Made by a program: the position numbers and the translations under genes. Of a stretch of DNA of 64,000 nt, positions 11,974-24,240 are shown in pieces. Under the pieces are notes generated by a model. That model had not been told where the DNA came from. It saw nothing but the letters and a program-made list of their open reading frames with translations, and ran no database searches. The stretch is from Monodelphis domestica (Eukaryota > Chordata > Mammalia > Didelphimorphia > Didelphidae): positions 232,181,872 to 232,245,871 of the forward strand of contig NC_077233.1 of the NCBI RefSeq assembly GCF_027887165.1, in the 5' to 3' direction. Numbering within the stretch: position 1 is the stretch's first letter; each line of letters opens with the position of its first letter.

Positions 11974-13386
11974 CTTCAAAGACACAACAGGAGCACACAT
12001 ATAGATATTTTTCCCCAACAGAGGAGCATAATCAGCCCTATAATACCTAGATCTCTGGAGCAGGGGAAAGTAGAAAAAATAAGGCTCACAATTTAGCCCA
12101 GTTCCTACATAGCATTAGCCCCACCAAGTTAAAGTCCAAAGGCCAGAGGGGCTGGCTTTTGCTGGGCACTGTCAACTGTGTGGTAGAAAAATGTGAAATT
12201 TCCATGCTCATTTTCCAATCTTCCAAAAATCATCCCTAAACTTCTTTCCCATAGGTGACAGTATCTTAGGTGGCCCAGATGGATACAAACCCTGCCCCCC
12301 ATTACACTCTTCCCCTATTTGGAAATTTTGCTTATCTCAGCAAATAGACAGAAATGCACATTGTCTGTGCCCCCAAACCAGAACAAGGTAGGCACATATT
12401 GTTCTTTCATTTGCTTACTCAGTGCCATACCAAAAAGAGTCAGCAAAGTATTAGGATATGAAATAAAACCAAGTAAATCATCAGTTCTATATATTACTGA
12501 CAAAACACAGCAGAAACAGACAAAAAGAGAAATTCCCTTCAAAATAACTATTGAATGTATGATATATTTGGGAATCTAGCTACCAAAATTCATACAATAA
12601 TTATAAGACTACAACAATAAAATATGCCTTGCAAAAATAAAAAATTAAATAATTTACAAGGCATAAATTGCTCATATTTGGGCTGAGTCATATAATATAA
12701 ATAATAGTGCTACCTAAATTAACTTGTTTAATTCCATATCAATAAAAGATTATATTATAGAGTTGGGAAAAAACAACAAAATTCATTTGGGGGTAAAAAA
12801 TAAAGTCAAGAGAAATTATTTTTAAAAGTGTGAAGGAAGGAATCCTAGCAATACTAGATCTCAAACTATCACAAAGCAATTATCCATACTATTTGGTATT
12901 GACTAAAAAAATAGAAAAGTTGATTGGTAAAACAGATTAAGTACAACACAGAGAAGCAAACATAGTAGCAAAGGTTTCAGTGAATTAAAATACTCAACTA
13001 CTGGGTAATGATTCAGTTCAGCAAAATATATTAGGATATATAGGGAATGAATGATTCAACTATGCAAAATAAGAGCTAATGGAAAAATCTTATACGTGTG
13101 TGCAAGCAGTTTTCAAGGGAACAAATTGAAACTATTAGTAACTCTATGGGAAAACGTTACAAGTTTTTTTTAAAACTCTGAGGTTCCACTTTACACACAT
13201 AGAATTAGCAAAGACAACCAAAAAAAAGAAGAAAGAAAGAAAAATGATAATTATTGGAGTGATGTAGGAAGTCAGGCACACTAATACATTGCTTGATGGA
13301 GTCGTGACATGGTCCAACCATTCTAAAAAACAATTTAGAACTATGCCCCAGAAGTCACTATATGCACCATTTGATCATTACTAGGC
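11974..13386 (+). mobile_element. L1 fragment, ORF2 region, decayed
   Basis: From about 12310 the text matches L1 ORF2 (TATTTGGGAATCTAGCTACC, GGAATCCTAGCAATACTAGA, AAACTATTAGTAACTCTATG). The family was judged from the repeated occurrence of the same text at 25130-25880. No long frame is open. 11974-12310 is less certain. Confidence 0.7.
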
Positions 13387-13632
13387 TTATAGCTAGGGTG
13401 ATGAAGTGGATAAAGTTCCAGGCCTGGAGTCAGGAAGACTCATCTTCATGAGTTCAAATCTGGTCTCGGATACTTCCTAGCTGTGTGACATTGTATAAGT
13501 CTGTTTCACTGTTTCAGTTTCTTTATCTGTAAAGTAAATTGGAAAAGGAAATGGAAAACCACTCCCATATCTTTGCCAAGAAAATCCCAAGTGGAGTCAT
13601 AAGTCAGACACAACTGAAAAATGGTTAAAAAA
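13387..13632 (+). repeat. Family A tRNA SINE
   Basis: GATGAAGTGGATAAAGTTCC head, CTGTTTCAGTTTCTTTATCTG, TTTGCCAAGAAAATCCCAAG, ACACAACTGAAAAATGG tail. It cuts the preceding L1. Confidence 0.85.
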
Positions 13633-13832
13633 CAAAAATCACTATCCTCCTGATATTTTGATTTTCTATCGTTTCCTCGGTAGATTCCTATGTATTATAG
13701 TTTGTTTCTTCTGAGTCAAAAATACAAAAACCTTCATTAAAATATTCCCATTTCTTGCATATTTTCTGGTGGAAAAGAAACAAAAATCCCCTCCCTCCAA
13801 AAAAGACAGAAAACCCATTTTAAAGGGTTTAA

Positions 13833-14482
13833 ATGTAATCAATGCCACACCTATCAGACTGGCTAAAATTATAAAAGGACAAGATGACAAATGTTGAAAA
13901 GGATGTAGAAAAATGGGGGCACTCATGTACTGGTGGTAGAACTGTGAACTGGTCCAACCATTTTAGAGAACAATCTGGAATTAAGTTGAGTTATAAAATT
14001 TTGTATACCTTTTGACCCTACAATACCACTATTGGATTTATTTCCTAAGGTGATCAAGGAAAATGGAAAAGAAACTATATATTCTAAAATATTTATAGCA
14101 ACATTTTTCATGGTGTCAAAGAACTGAAAATTGAAGGGATGTCCATCAATTGGGGAATGGCTAAACAAAGTGTGTCATATGATTGTGATGGAATACTACT
14201 GAGCCATAAGAAGTGACAAGCAGGTTAATTTTGGGAAATCTGTATGAAATTATGAAGAGCAAAATGAGCAGAACCAAGAAAGCATTATATATAATAGAAA
14301 TACTGTTTGAAGAATGATTTGTAGATGCCATATGTCCACCTCCCAAGAAAGAATTGAAGAACTGATCAATTGAAATACGACATAGTTTTATATATACATG
14401 TCTTTTGTGGGAGGAAGGGAGAAGAGGAAGTTAACTGGGTATTTGAATGTAACAAACAAATTAGTTAATTATTTTTTTAAGT
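13833..14482 (+). mobile_element. L1 3' end
   Basis: CACACCTATCAGACTGGCTAA, GGTCCAACCATTTTAGAGAA, TCCATCAATTGGGGAATGGC belong to the end of L1 ORF2 and the 3' UTR. It overlaps in content with 13240-13386, so it is a separate copy. Confidence 0.8.
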
Positions 14483-14945
14483 AATCAGTGCAATGGTGAA
14501 CCCCGACTATGGTATGCTACCCACCTGCTGACAAAGAGATTATATGCTCCAGTAGCAGAATAGACATAGATTTTCAGATATGGTCAGTTTGTGGGTTTGT
14601 TTTACTTCATTGTTTTTCTGTTATAATAGAAAGGGTAGGGGTTTTTTTAATTTTATTTTCTTGGGGGAATTAAAAGGGGAAGTGATAGTCATGCAAAAAA
14701 AGGAGTGTTGCTAACTATTTTAATCAATAGAAGAAAACAAAAGGAAGTTTGGAGGGAGATGCAGAACAGCAGAATAGGTTTAAAAGTGGATGTGTTAACT
14801 TTATTAATACCATTTAAAAAACAGCCTATACATGAGAGAATTGCAGTTTCATATGCAATCCTTTTTCTGTTCTTTATATGTGAAATGTTTGCATTTGTTG
14901 GTGCTTTTCTAGTTCAGAATAACAAAAAATATTATTTTTAAATCA
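14483..14945 (+). mobile_element. L1 3' UTR tail, second copy
   Basis: TCATATGCAATCC, TTTTTCTGTTCTTTATATGTG and ATGTTTGCATTTGTTGGTGC recur in related form at 41395-41470. Confidence 0.55.
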
Positions 14946-15710
14946 CTGAAAAAATATCTGAAATAAAAATCTTAAATTTAACTATGCATCCCTGTTACAT
15001 ATTACTGTAATTTGTCTTTTGTTCCATGAATACAATAAAATGTAAGTCAGAAGTTGCTTGGGGAAGAGAGAATTCCAGTTAACCACATTAACTTTGCCAT
15101 TGCAAACCCCTCTCCAAGCAGAAATATCTACATTATTATTATTCATTGTTTTATTTTATTATATAATATATTATATTATTAATTGCATTAATAAATGGTC
15201 TCTAACAGTCTTGGGTTTTAAAATAAAATAAGGAATTTAAGTAGAACCTATTTTGCTTCAGGTGAATCCAAAAATCATGGTGGCAAATGCGATCTCAGAT
15301 GAAGTCAACAGTCAAAATAAACATGGTTAAAAAAAGATAAGCAATGAAACCACTCTATGTTTAAAGGCACCATTGATAATGAAACAGAATTAGGGAAGTA
15401 TAGAGAATGGGTCATTTTGGGGGTGAGGAAAATAATGAATTCTGGTTTACACATTTAGTTTGAAGTGTTAACAGAATAGCTATAAACCTTTTTAGTTATA
15501 AGTTATGAAGATATCTAGTTAGCATAACCTCCAGTCTTGAATCTTAAACTAGATATCTTAAAAATACCTCAAACTCAGATATAACAGAGAAACATAGTTA
15601 AAATTTAAGATTTTTTTATTTCACACATGCAACAATGTTAGTAATTTTTCAAAATAATTATTTTTTGTTCATCTGAACTAGAAAAACATAGATAACTGAT
15701 AAACAACTCA
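14946..15710. other. Unassigned AT-rich, possible L1 pieces
   Basis: 15290-15420 faintly resembles L1 ORF2. The rest is not assigned. No gene. Confidence 0.4.
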
Positions 15711-16077
15711 CTATCCTTCCCTCAAAATCTTCCCTCTTCTAACTTTTCTATTATTGTCAAGGATACCACCACGCTCCCCATCACTGAAGCCCACAATCTA
15801 GGCATCATCCTCAACTTCTTGCTCTATCTCACTACCCATATTCAGTCAGTTGGCAAGTATTGTCATTTTTATCTTGATATCATCTCTTATATATTTCTTG
15901 TTCTTTCCTTTGACCCTGCCACCACATTGGTGCAGGTCCTCATCACCTCATGACTGGACTATTGCAATAGCCTGATAATTAAGTCTCCTTACCTCAAGTC
16001 TCTCCTCTTGCCAGTCCATCTTCCCATTCAGCTATCAAAGTGATGTTCCTAATTTATAGGTCTGACTATGTCCCCCT
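15711..16077 (+). repeat. L2 relic, first part
   Basis: CTCCTTACCTCAAGTCTCTCC, AAAGTGATGTTCCTAATTTA, TCTGACTATGTCCCCCT. It resumes at 19910 after an LTR element and at 20722 after an L1. Confidence 0.7.
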
Positions 16078-16444
16078 TGTAAAGATTAAAATTTAGGGAA
16101 ATATGGGGAGACTGAGGCAGGTAAAAATTAGTTTCTCTCTGCAAGGAGTATTATATTTTTTTAGAGGTTTATTGAAGATTAAGGATTAAGGAAAATACAG
16201 GATAAGAAACACGTGTCCAGGCCATAGAGTGGCCTAGACACAACCTCACCTACATTATGAAAAAAAGCCACGTCTGCTCCAAAATGGAAGTCCAAAAAAG
16301 CCAAGAGAGAGAGCCCCTCAAAAGCCTTTCAATCAGCTTAAATACCTTCTCGATCTCGGGCCAGGTGAGATTACAAGGCATTCTGGGGAAGTGGAGCAAA
16401 GGCTCGTGGGGATTGTAGTCCTGTATTCGAGTCTATTTTTTACA
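16078..16444 (-). repeat. LTR (3' LTR in element orientation)
   Basis: A 367-bp direct repeat, near-identical to 19539-19905. Confidence 0.9.
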
Positions 16445-18666
16445 ATTCCCCATGTGATCATTTTTGGAAAAATTAATTTTTCCCCAAAAGGATCATAAAA
16501 ACATAATAAACTTAAAAGATTACAATAATGTGAGGATAAGAGAAAAAAGAATAAAACCAATAATTGCTGAATGCATTGACAAAAAGCCGTTAGGGGGCAG
16601 TCCTCTTTGGCATAAAAGTATACATACAAATAAATGTTCACTCAACTACACCCAAAGTTCAATTTGATCTTGTGCAGCTTGTGGTCTGGAGGCTTCTTCA
16701 TGGTGGCTTCTCCAACAGTTCAGTTCTGGATTCAGAGACGTAGCATCTTCTTTACCTAAAATTCTTCTCAAAAGGAATTTAAACTTTGCAATTTACAATA
16801 ATATTTTTTTACATTTCCCCGCGTTGTGGTTGATTGAAAGATACAGAATCAGTTAGGGATGCATGGCGGAGGTATGAGGTATATGAATCAATTGGCAAGA
16901 GATATTAAAAAGACATCAGAAAAATAAAAAAAGAAAAGAAAAATTTCTGGATGAAAATATAGACTATCAAAGGCTTATGTGTAAAAATTCCAAGTAAAAG
17001 AAAATAAATCTATAACAGGTCCTTCGATCAGAGCCCAATTAAAATGATCTAAGCAATTATGCATTTACCCAGTCAGTAGCCAGGACTACAGAAAGGTACC
17101 ACACTATGAGAGGCAGAAAAGAAAGGGACCAGATTATAGGAGCCAAGGTTTTGGGGATACTCGTCTGTGAGTATCTTCAGGGTGAGTGTGGATACAAGGA
17201 AAGCCTATGTCTTAACACATGTTAAACATAGTAACCTCGAGTCTTCACACTAGGTTCAAGACCTTTGTATTGGCCTAGAAGTGCATCAATCCATCCTAGA
17301 TTGGCTTTTCTTTGGCTCTGTGCAATGGCTCTTGTGTGTATATCTTGTCCTGTTATCAGACAGAATCATTAAGCAAAGTCCCATAATTTTTTTAAATAAT
17401 TAGTGGCATCGTTTTTATAGTCACAAGCCTTTTAGGGCATGCATTAGCAAATGTATTTCAAACTTGTAGCACTGAAAAGTCAAAAAGTTAAAGAAAATCT
17501 TAATGCTTAATGGTGACATGTGCTTCAAATATAAAAAGGAGAGAAAAAATAATAAAAAAACTGGAAAAGTATATTGCACATGCAAGAAAAATATAATAAA
17601 AGAGCTTTAAAAAATTCAAAAATATAGCTTATAATCATTTGACACTCTGTCAGTTAAGAAAATATAAAATGCAAGGCTTTCTCACCAAAAATGAGATCCA
17701 TTTCCTCTTAATATCTGGCCATGATCACTGTGAGTAGAAGGCAAATGAATTGAACAAGGTTAACAATTTTTTTTTCATTTTTAAAAATACAGTAGTACAA
17801 ATATGTAGTTACCAAAATCCCCAAAATTCTCAATAGCCCAATTAATTACAATAGCAAACAAACACACTTTCATATTTCACATAAGTTGTATGACATTTAA
17901 AAGCCTATGAATTGATGGACATTTGTCACAATTTTTACAAACATAGCAATCTTTCAACCTTGGTACTTAAACATATTTTTTTAAAGCAAAGTAAAACTCA
18001 TCTTGGGTTAAAAACATAATCAAGAGATCTATATATCATTCTGGTGCAAGTAAAGTAGTGAGCTGAAGAGTATAAATAAAGGGGTGCTCCTTTTTCAGAG
18101 GCTTATAGGGATACAAATGCCCTGAGATTAACTGCCCAACTTCCATTCACATATTTAGAAATGTGGGAAGGTTGGGGTTTATAAAATGTATTTCACTTCA
18201 GCTACAATTGGCCTTACCTCGTGGTAGGGGCAGGCAAAAATAACCAGATTGTAAAAAAAATTCCAAAAATCATATTTAAAAAACCCTTAAAATCAAATCA
18301 TTTGAGGTATTTAGCACATTAAAATTTCCAAAGTTGTTAATACAATTATAACCAGTTCTGAAGTCCATCTATCCTCAGCAAAATAGAAAAAGGCTGTTTT
18401 TTCATATATGGGCTTATTCACAATATTTGTTCAACACAGTTATAGGGGGAAAACAACAGAATTTCAAAACTAAGTACATTCAAAATAAATTCAATCAACC
18501 TTCAGTTCAAGTAGAATAATATTGAATCCAGTAATATCTGAACTTAAAATCACAAAGTTAAACCTTAACAAAAAATGCAATAGAAATACAGAGATTTTTA
18601 TAAACCATTGGAGTCTGAAATGCCTCAAAATATAGCCTTTAGTCTTTAAAGTTCCTTGGGTAGGTT

Positions 18667-18862
18667 TTTTTTTGTTTGTTTGTTTGTTTTTAATTATCCA
18701 TTTAAATGCCTATTGTCCGAAGGTAGAGTAGTAAGAGCTAGGCAATGGGGTTCAAGGGACCCGTCTAGGGCCCCATAGCTGGGAAGCATCTGAGGCCAGA
18801 TTTTAACTAGAGACCTCCCATCTCTGGGCCTGGTTCCCAGTTCGATGGGCCACCCATTTTCC
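18667..18862 (-). repeat. Family B SINE carried inside the LTR element
   Basis: Poly(T) and (GTTT)n start, then the reverse complement of family B (GCTAGGCAATGGGGTTCAAG, CTGAGGCCAGATTTTAACTA, CTCTGGGCCTGGTTCCCAG). It differs from the 11758 copy at many positions, far more than the LTRs differ from each other. Confidence 0.8.
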
Positions 18863-19538
18863 CCTTCAAAGTTAGTTGAATCTTCTCCTTGACACAAAGG
18901 TGAAGTTAATGCTATTACCAGAACAGTCAAAAGGTATCCTTTTAAACAGCCCATTGCTTTTTAGGTTTCTGTTTGAAAAGATCTGTTTCTTCTCTCTAGT
19001 CTCTCTTTTCTCTCTCTCCCCTGCTCTGATACCCCTGTGGCCAATACCCCCATCCATGTGGAGGCTTAGCCTAAGGGAAAATTGCCCATTCTCCTTTCCC
19101 TCTCATCTCTCCCCTCCGTCCACATGGCCAATACTGTTACCAGCTGGTCGCAATGAGTCCTGAGTGATGAGTGAATCTGCTCCAAGGATCTGGGTGATGA
19201 GCGGGCTGGTGTCGAGCTCGTGGGTCTGGGGTGCAGAAACAGGCAGGCAGCAGGCCGTTGAGAGGCCAGGAGCAGGAGCGGCTGCGGGGGTGGGCAAGGC
19301 CCGGACCAGGTACCAGGTGAGGACGATCAGGGCTGCAGGCTGCAGGCAAAATCGGCTGAGCTGGGTGGGGTGGGGTGGGCAGCAAATGCAACAAGTCTGG
19401 ATCTAGCAGCAGCTTTGCAAGGGTAAAAAACCTTAGCCAGAGAGATATGGCTCAAAAAAAAATAATTTCTAGGTACTAGATATTAAAGATTAAATCAGAA
19501 GATTGAGAGTTTTTTTCTCCCAAAGTGGTTACGCCAAC

Positions 19539-19905
19539 TGTAAAGATTAAAATTTAGGGAAATATGGGGAGACTGAGGCAGGTAGAAATTAGTTTCTCTC
19601 TGCAAGGAGTATTATATTTTTTTAGAGGTTTATTAAAGATTAAGGATTAAGGAAAATACAGGATAAGAAACACGTGTCCAGGCCATAGAGTGGCCTAGAC
19701 ACAACCTCACCTACATTATGAAAAAAAGCCACGTCTGCTCCAAAATGGAAGTCCAAAAAAGCCAAGAGAGAGAGCCCCTCAAAAGCCTTTCAATCAGCTT
19801 AAATACCTTCTCAATCTCGGGCCAGGTGAGATTACAAGGCATTCTGGGGAAGTGGAGCAAAGGCTTGTGGGGATTGTAGTCCTGTATTCGAGTCTAATTT
19901 TTACA
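19539..19905 (-). repeat. LTR (5' LTR in element orientation)
   Basis: The partner of 16078-16444. In minus orientation it carries the TATA-like box and polyadenylation signal. Confidence 0.9.
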
Positions 19906-19909
19906 CCCT

Positions 19910-20207
19910 TCTATTCAATGAAGTCAGGTGGCTTCCAAATTATATCTTGGATCAAATACAACATCCTTTATTTGACTTTTAAAGTTCTTCATGACCTGGC
20001 CCCTTCCTACCATTCCAGTCTTCTTACACCTTATTCTCCTCCAGTGGAGAGAAATGTCTACCTATGGTCTAGTGACACTGGATCCTTTTACTGTTCCTCA
20101 AATAAGACTCTATTTCCTAACTCTATACATTTTCACCAACTGTCCCTAGTGTCTACAATTCCCTCCTTATCTCCATTTCCTGTCTTGTCTTCCTTCAAAT
20201 TGTAGCT
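19910..20207 (+). repeat. L2 relic, middle part
   Basis: CTTCATGACCTGGCCCCTTC and CAAATTGTAGCTAAAATTTC continue the L2 text from 16077. Confidence 0.75.
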
Positions 20208-20223
20208 AAAATTTCACATTCTG

Positions 20224-20705
20224 ATGAATAGGGTGATTTCAGAAAAAGATCATGGGCTAATGCAGAGTGAAATAAGCAGAATCAGGAAAACATTGTATGC
20301 AGTAACAGTAATATTGTGGGATGATCAATTGTGATAGACTTCGCTATTGTTGGCAATACAATAATCCAGAACAATTCTGAGGTACTTATGACAAAGAATG
20401 TTATCCACCTCCAGAAAAAGAACTGTTGGAGTAGGAATGCAGATGAAAACATAGGAGTTTTCAATTGTTTATTTGAGTTTATGTTTTAGGGTTTTGGTTT
20501 TATAAGATTACAAACAAAAGAATGAACATTACAGAAATATGTTTTGAGGGATAATACATGTATCACCCAGATGGAATCACCTGCAAGTACCAAGAGGGAG
20601 AAGGGAAGGGAGAGAGGGAGATAAATCTAATCACATAACTTTGGATAACTTGTGTGCAAATTTGTTATTACATGTAATTGGTGAAAAAAATAAATAAAAA
20701 TATTT
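20224..20705 (+). mobile_element. 5'-truncated L1 3' end with 16-bp target-site duplication
   Basis: AGTGAAATAAGCAGAATCAGG, GGATGATCAATTGTGATAGAC, TTATCCACCTCCAGAAAAAG, with an A-rich tail. It is flanked by AAAATTTCACATTCTG at 20208-20223 and 20706-20721. Confidence 0.92.
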
Positions 20706-20721
20706 AAAATTTCACATTCTG

Positions 20722-20935
20722 GAAGAAGCCTTTCCCAATCCCCTTTAATGATAATGACTTCTATCTATTGAATATCTCCAATTTATCTTATCAGTATTTT
20801 GTTTGTACATTGGTGTTTGATTCTTGCCTTCCTCATTAGATGCTGGAGTTCTTGAGGACAGAGACTGTCTTTTGCCTTTCTACCTCAGAGCTTAGTATAG
20901 TGCCTGGAACATAGTAGGGACTTCTTTACTTGATG
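20722..20935 (+). repeat. L2 relic, 3' end
   Basis: GAAGAAGCCTTTCCCAATCC, TTGAGGACAGAGACTGTCTT, TAGTGCCTGGAACATAGTAG. Confidence 0.8.
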
Positions 20936-21768
20936 TAGAGCTGGAGTTCAGGGAAGAGGTTAGGGCTGAATGTAAAACTGGAAAGTCAATTAAATAAAGC
21001 TGATCTTTAAACTATGAAAATTAATTAAATCACCAAAACTAGGTATAGAAAACCTAGAGAAAGGAGACTAAAGGAGCCTTAAAGAACCTCTATGGTTAGG
21101 GACATGGAGAGAGAGAGAAAGCCAGAGAGACAGAGACAGAGAGGGGGGAGGGAGAGAGAGAGAGGGAAAGGAAGAGGTAGAAGTAGGGAAGAGTATCAAG
21201 GGCTCAATAGTGTCAAAAGCCATTGAGAAATCCAGAAGTAAAAGACTAAAAAAACAACAGATTTAGCACTTCTGAGATCACTAGTAGTCCCAAAGAAGCC
21301 AGGACCTATTTTGAACTGAACCAGTTGCCCTGAATTCAAAGCATCTTGTAAAACAGAACAGCATCCTAGACTATCTTGGATTCCCTTCCCCCTTCTTGCA
21401 TGCAATGTCCTAAAGATGTAAGAGGCTCCCTGGAAACAATCCTGCTTATGCCCAATCCTTCTTTGGAAATATTAATTAGAGTTTTAGTGTGAGGAAAATG
21501 TAGTTGGCTATTTTCTAAGTGTTTGTCCAAGTCACACTGTGAAAGGCTCATGGGACTGTCCTAATACCCTTCTTTTGTTGATCTTGTCTCCTGGTTCTTT
21601 AGGCGTCTTCTGGTGAGCTAAGTGGCCCTTTTAGTGACTTCATTTAAAAACACCAAGTGAAAGGGCTTCTTGCCTTCAGCTTTGAATAACCCGTCTAATT
21701 CTTCTAAGAAGCCTTTTTAGTTCCAGCAAAAGCCTCTTGACTTTGCGCCTTCTTAATATTAAGGATCG
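20936..21768. other. Unassigned, with a purine microsatellite
   Basis: No gene was recognised. 21106-21178 is a GA-rich simple tract. Confidence 0.5.
21106..21178. repeat. GA-rich simple repeat
   Basis: Imperfect (GAGA)n with CAGAGA units. Confidence 0.9.
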
Positions 21769-21780
21769 ACAGCATATTCT

Positions 21781-21987
21781 TTTTTTAAAAAACCCTTACC
21801 TTCCATCTTAGAGTCAATTCTCTGTATTGGTTCTAAGGCAGAAGCACAGTAAGGGCTAGGCAATGGGGGTCAAGTGACTTGCCCAGAGTCATACAGCTAG
21901 GAAGTATCTGAATCAAGATTTGAACCCAGGACCTTGCATCTCTGGGCCTGGCTCTCAATCCACTGAGCCACCCAGCTGCCCCCATAC
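21781..21987 (-). repeat. Family B SINE with 12-bp target-site duplication
   Basis: Minus copy, from poly(T) and CCCTTACCTTCCATCTTAG to GAGCCACCCAGCTGCCCCC. It is flanked by ACAGCATATTCT at 21769-21780 and 21988-21999. Confidence 0.93.
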
Positions 21988-21999
21988 ACAGCATATTCT

Positions 22000-22865
22000 G
22001 AAAAGAAAACAATCACTTAGCCTTATCTGAAGTAGAAAGCCTCCAAATATTGTCAAAGACTCACAGATGAACTGCAAGTGTCCCCAGGGAGCAGGACTGG
22101 AGAGGGAAGGAGTTCATGGTCCTCTTCCACTAGAAGAGACCAGCCAGTCTCTTCCAGTATTAATTTTTATAATATAATGGATGAGTCGAACTGACAATAA
22201 TGGATGACTCCCATCTAATCTCATTTGTGCAAAGAGGAAGTTGATAGCTCAGAACAGGAGCTGAAGTGACTATATCCCCAAAGGAGCTGCATAGACCTCT
22301 ATAACAAGACTGAACTCTCAGTTATGGACATTAGTCATGTGAGTTATCACAAGGAGCTGGTTACTGCAGTCTAATTCTTTCTTTTATGTATTAATTTGTA
22401 ACTTTTATATATTAGCTTGCATTTTTAATTTAGCAAAGTTCTTCAGATTCAATGAGCATTTAATAAATGTTTTTTCATTCATTCAGTTAAATATTTAGTT
22501 ATCTGATTTGTGGCTTTTGCATCCAGAGTCTTCAAATGTTGCATTGGTGGGGCCTTCAGACAGAGTTTCTGTAACTGATTAACCAGCACTGCACTCTCAA
22601 ACTAGGAAAGTAGCAAGGAGTTCTAAAGCATTTTTATACTAATACAACTAGAGGTGCAGTAATAATTGTAGTTTAAATGGTTATTAAAAACTAGGTATCA
22701 TGCATTAACATTTCATCAAAGGTAGCTCCATTTTTTTTCATTAATTCTAGTAAGAAACAGAAACTCTAGTAAGTTTTTGCCAGGCAGATATTGAGAGGAG
22801 GAGCTTTTCCTACAAAGAGTCCTTAGACCAAAAGGAAATAGAGAGTCATTGCTTTAAGAAAATAT
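22000..22865. other. Unassigned
   Basis: An L2/MIR-like ending (GAGCATTTAATAAATG) at about 22440-22490. No gene. Confidence 0.45.
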
Positions 22866-23404
22866 ATATGTAAGGTTGGAAAACTTTTGCACAAACAAAT
22901 CAAAGCCACATGTATGAAAAGATAAATTGATAATTCGGGGAAAAAAACTTATCATCAATATCTCTGATAAGGGTCTACTATTGTAAAAATTAAATTATCT
23001 TCTAATAATAAAATATTATATTTTATGAGGTTTATTAAGGATTATTAGAAATCAAGGATACAAAATAAAAACCACGTGCCCATGTCTGATTAGCCCATTC
23101 AAAATCCCTGCACTTAGCTTACTTGCTACACTTGCTACATCACTGCAATGGAAGAGCAGAGCCCGTGGGAGACATTACTGCCAGTTAAATACCAATTGTG
23201 ATCTCGCCAATGTGGAGACTCAGGTGAGATTATAGGGAATTCTGGGAAATATCAAGGACTTCTGGGGATTGAAGTCTAGGGTTCAAAATCTCCATTTTTA
23301 CACTATGTAAAATATAGGAGGTACCACAAATATATAAGATCAAGGGCCATTTCCCAGTGAACAAAATGGTTTAACAATATGACTAAATGGTGGTGGGAAA
23401 TAAA
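22866..23404 (+). mobile_element. L1 ORF2 end fragment, split by a solo LTR
   Basis: GGAAAACTTTTGCACAAAC and ATAAGGGTCTACTA before, and GGCCATTTCCCAGTGAACAA after, the LTR. The L1 text reads on across the LTR once the 4-bp duplication is removed. Confidence 0.75.
22982..23302 (-). mobile_element. Solo LTR fossil, related to the 16078-19905 element
   Basis: 321 bp, TG...CA ends, flanked by CTAT at 22978-22981 and 23303-23306. It shares layout and words with the young LTR (GGCGAGATCAC-like, GGTATTTAA, AATAAACCTC on the minus strand) but is clearly diverged. No interior remains. Confidence 0.8.
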
Positions 23405-24240
23405 GAGGGACATGGAGTCAAGATCGTAGAGTAGAGACAGCAACCCCAGCTGCATTCTCTCAATATTCCCCTTTCAACAACTTAAAATAATGTCTCAAAT
23501 CAAATTTTGGAGCAATAGAGCTAACAAAAAGTTAGGGTGAAACAATTTTCTTGCTTAAAAAAACAGGAGGTCAGCTGGAAAGGTCTATGACACCGGGATG
23601 GCCGTCTGTCTAGAGCATACACAAACAGAAGCAATGGCAACTTTTGGAGCTCTCAGTCCATAAGAGACAACAAGAGGATCAGCCATAAAAAAAGAGATTA
23701 TGGAAGACTTGATGCTGCTGGCACCAAATGGCAGCTCTATTGCCTAAACAGAGTTCTGAGTCAGAATCCTGGGGTGGAGAGTAATATTTATGGCCTGTCA
23801 CAAAAGAGCAGAGGCCCTGGTCAAAGTTCTAAAACCAAGAAGAAGGCCAGCACTTCAGCTACAGGGTAACAAGAGCCCTTCTTGAGTAAAGATCAGAGCA
23901 AAGACCAGGAGAGCAGTGACCACACCTCTGCCTAGATCCTACCATCTTGAAAGCACTGAAAACTTAAAGACACCCAGAACTAACTGTGAAAATAGCAGCA
24001 TGAAATAAGCCAAAGCTTGGGACAGTACCTCCTCAGCTCCAGGTGAACAGAGCTCAATTTTAACATAAAGATCAAAGTCAAGAAATAAACTGGAGAAATG
24101 TACAAACAGCAAAAAAGAACTTGACCATGAAAAGGTACTATGGTGGCAGAGATGACTAAAACACAAACTCAGAAAAAGATACTAATATGAAAATACCTCC
24201 AAGCAAAGTCTCAAAGAAAAATACTAATTGAACTTGAGCC
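23405..24240 (+). mobile_element. L1 5' UTR and start of ORF1
   Basis: CAAGATCGTAGAGTAGAGAC, GGGTGAAACAATTTTCTTGC, GAAAGGTCTATGACACCGGG match, from memory, the start of a marsupial L1 (CAAGATGGCGGAGTAGAGGC type). Decayed. Confidence 0.7.

Larger units (their letters stand above)
16078..19905 (-). mobile_element. Young LTR element (endogenous retrovirus-like), noncoding, in minus orientation
   Basis: Two direct LTRs of 367 bp, TG...CA ended, flank a 3.1-kb interior. The host L2 is duplicated as CCCT at 16074-16077 and 19906-19909, and a 4-bp duplication fits class I (ERV1-like) elements. On the minus strand the LTR has a TATTTAA box and AATAAA, a TGG-starting primer-binding-like site follows the 5' LTR, and a short purine run precedes the 3' LTR. 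I see no gag, pol or env. It is broken or nonautonomous by loss of coding parts. The LTRs differ at about 5 sites (about 1.4%), suggesting a few million years. Confidence 0.85.
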
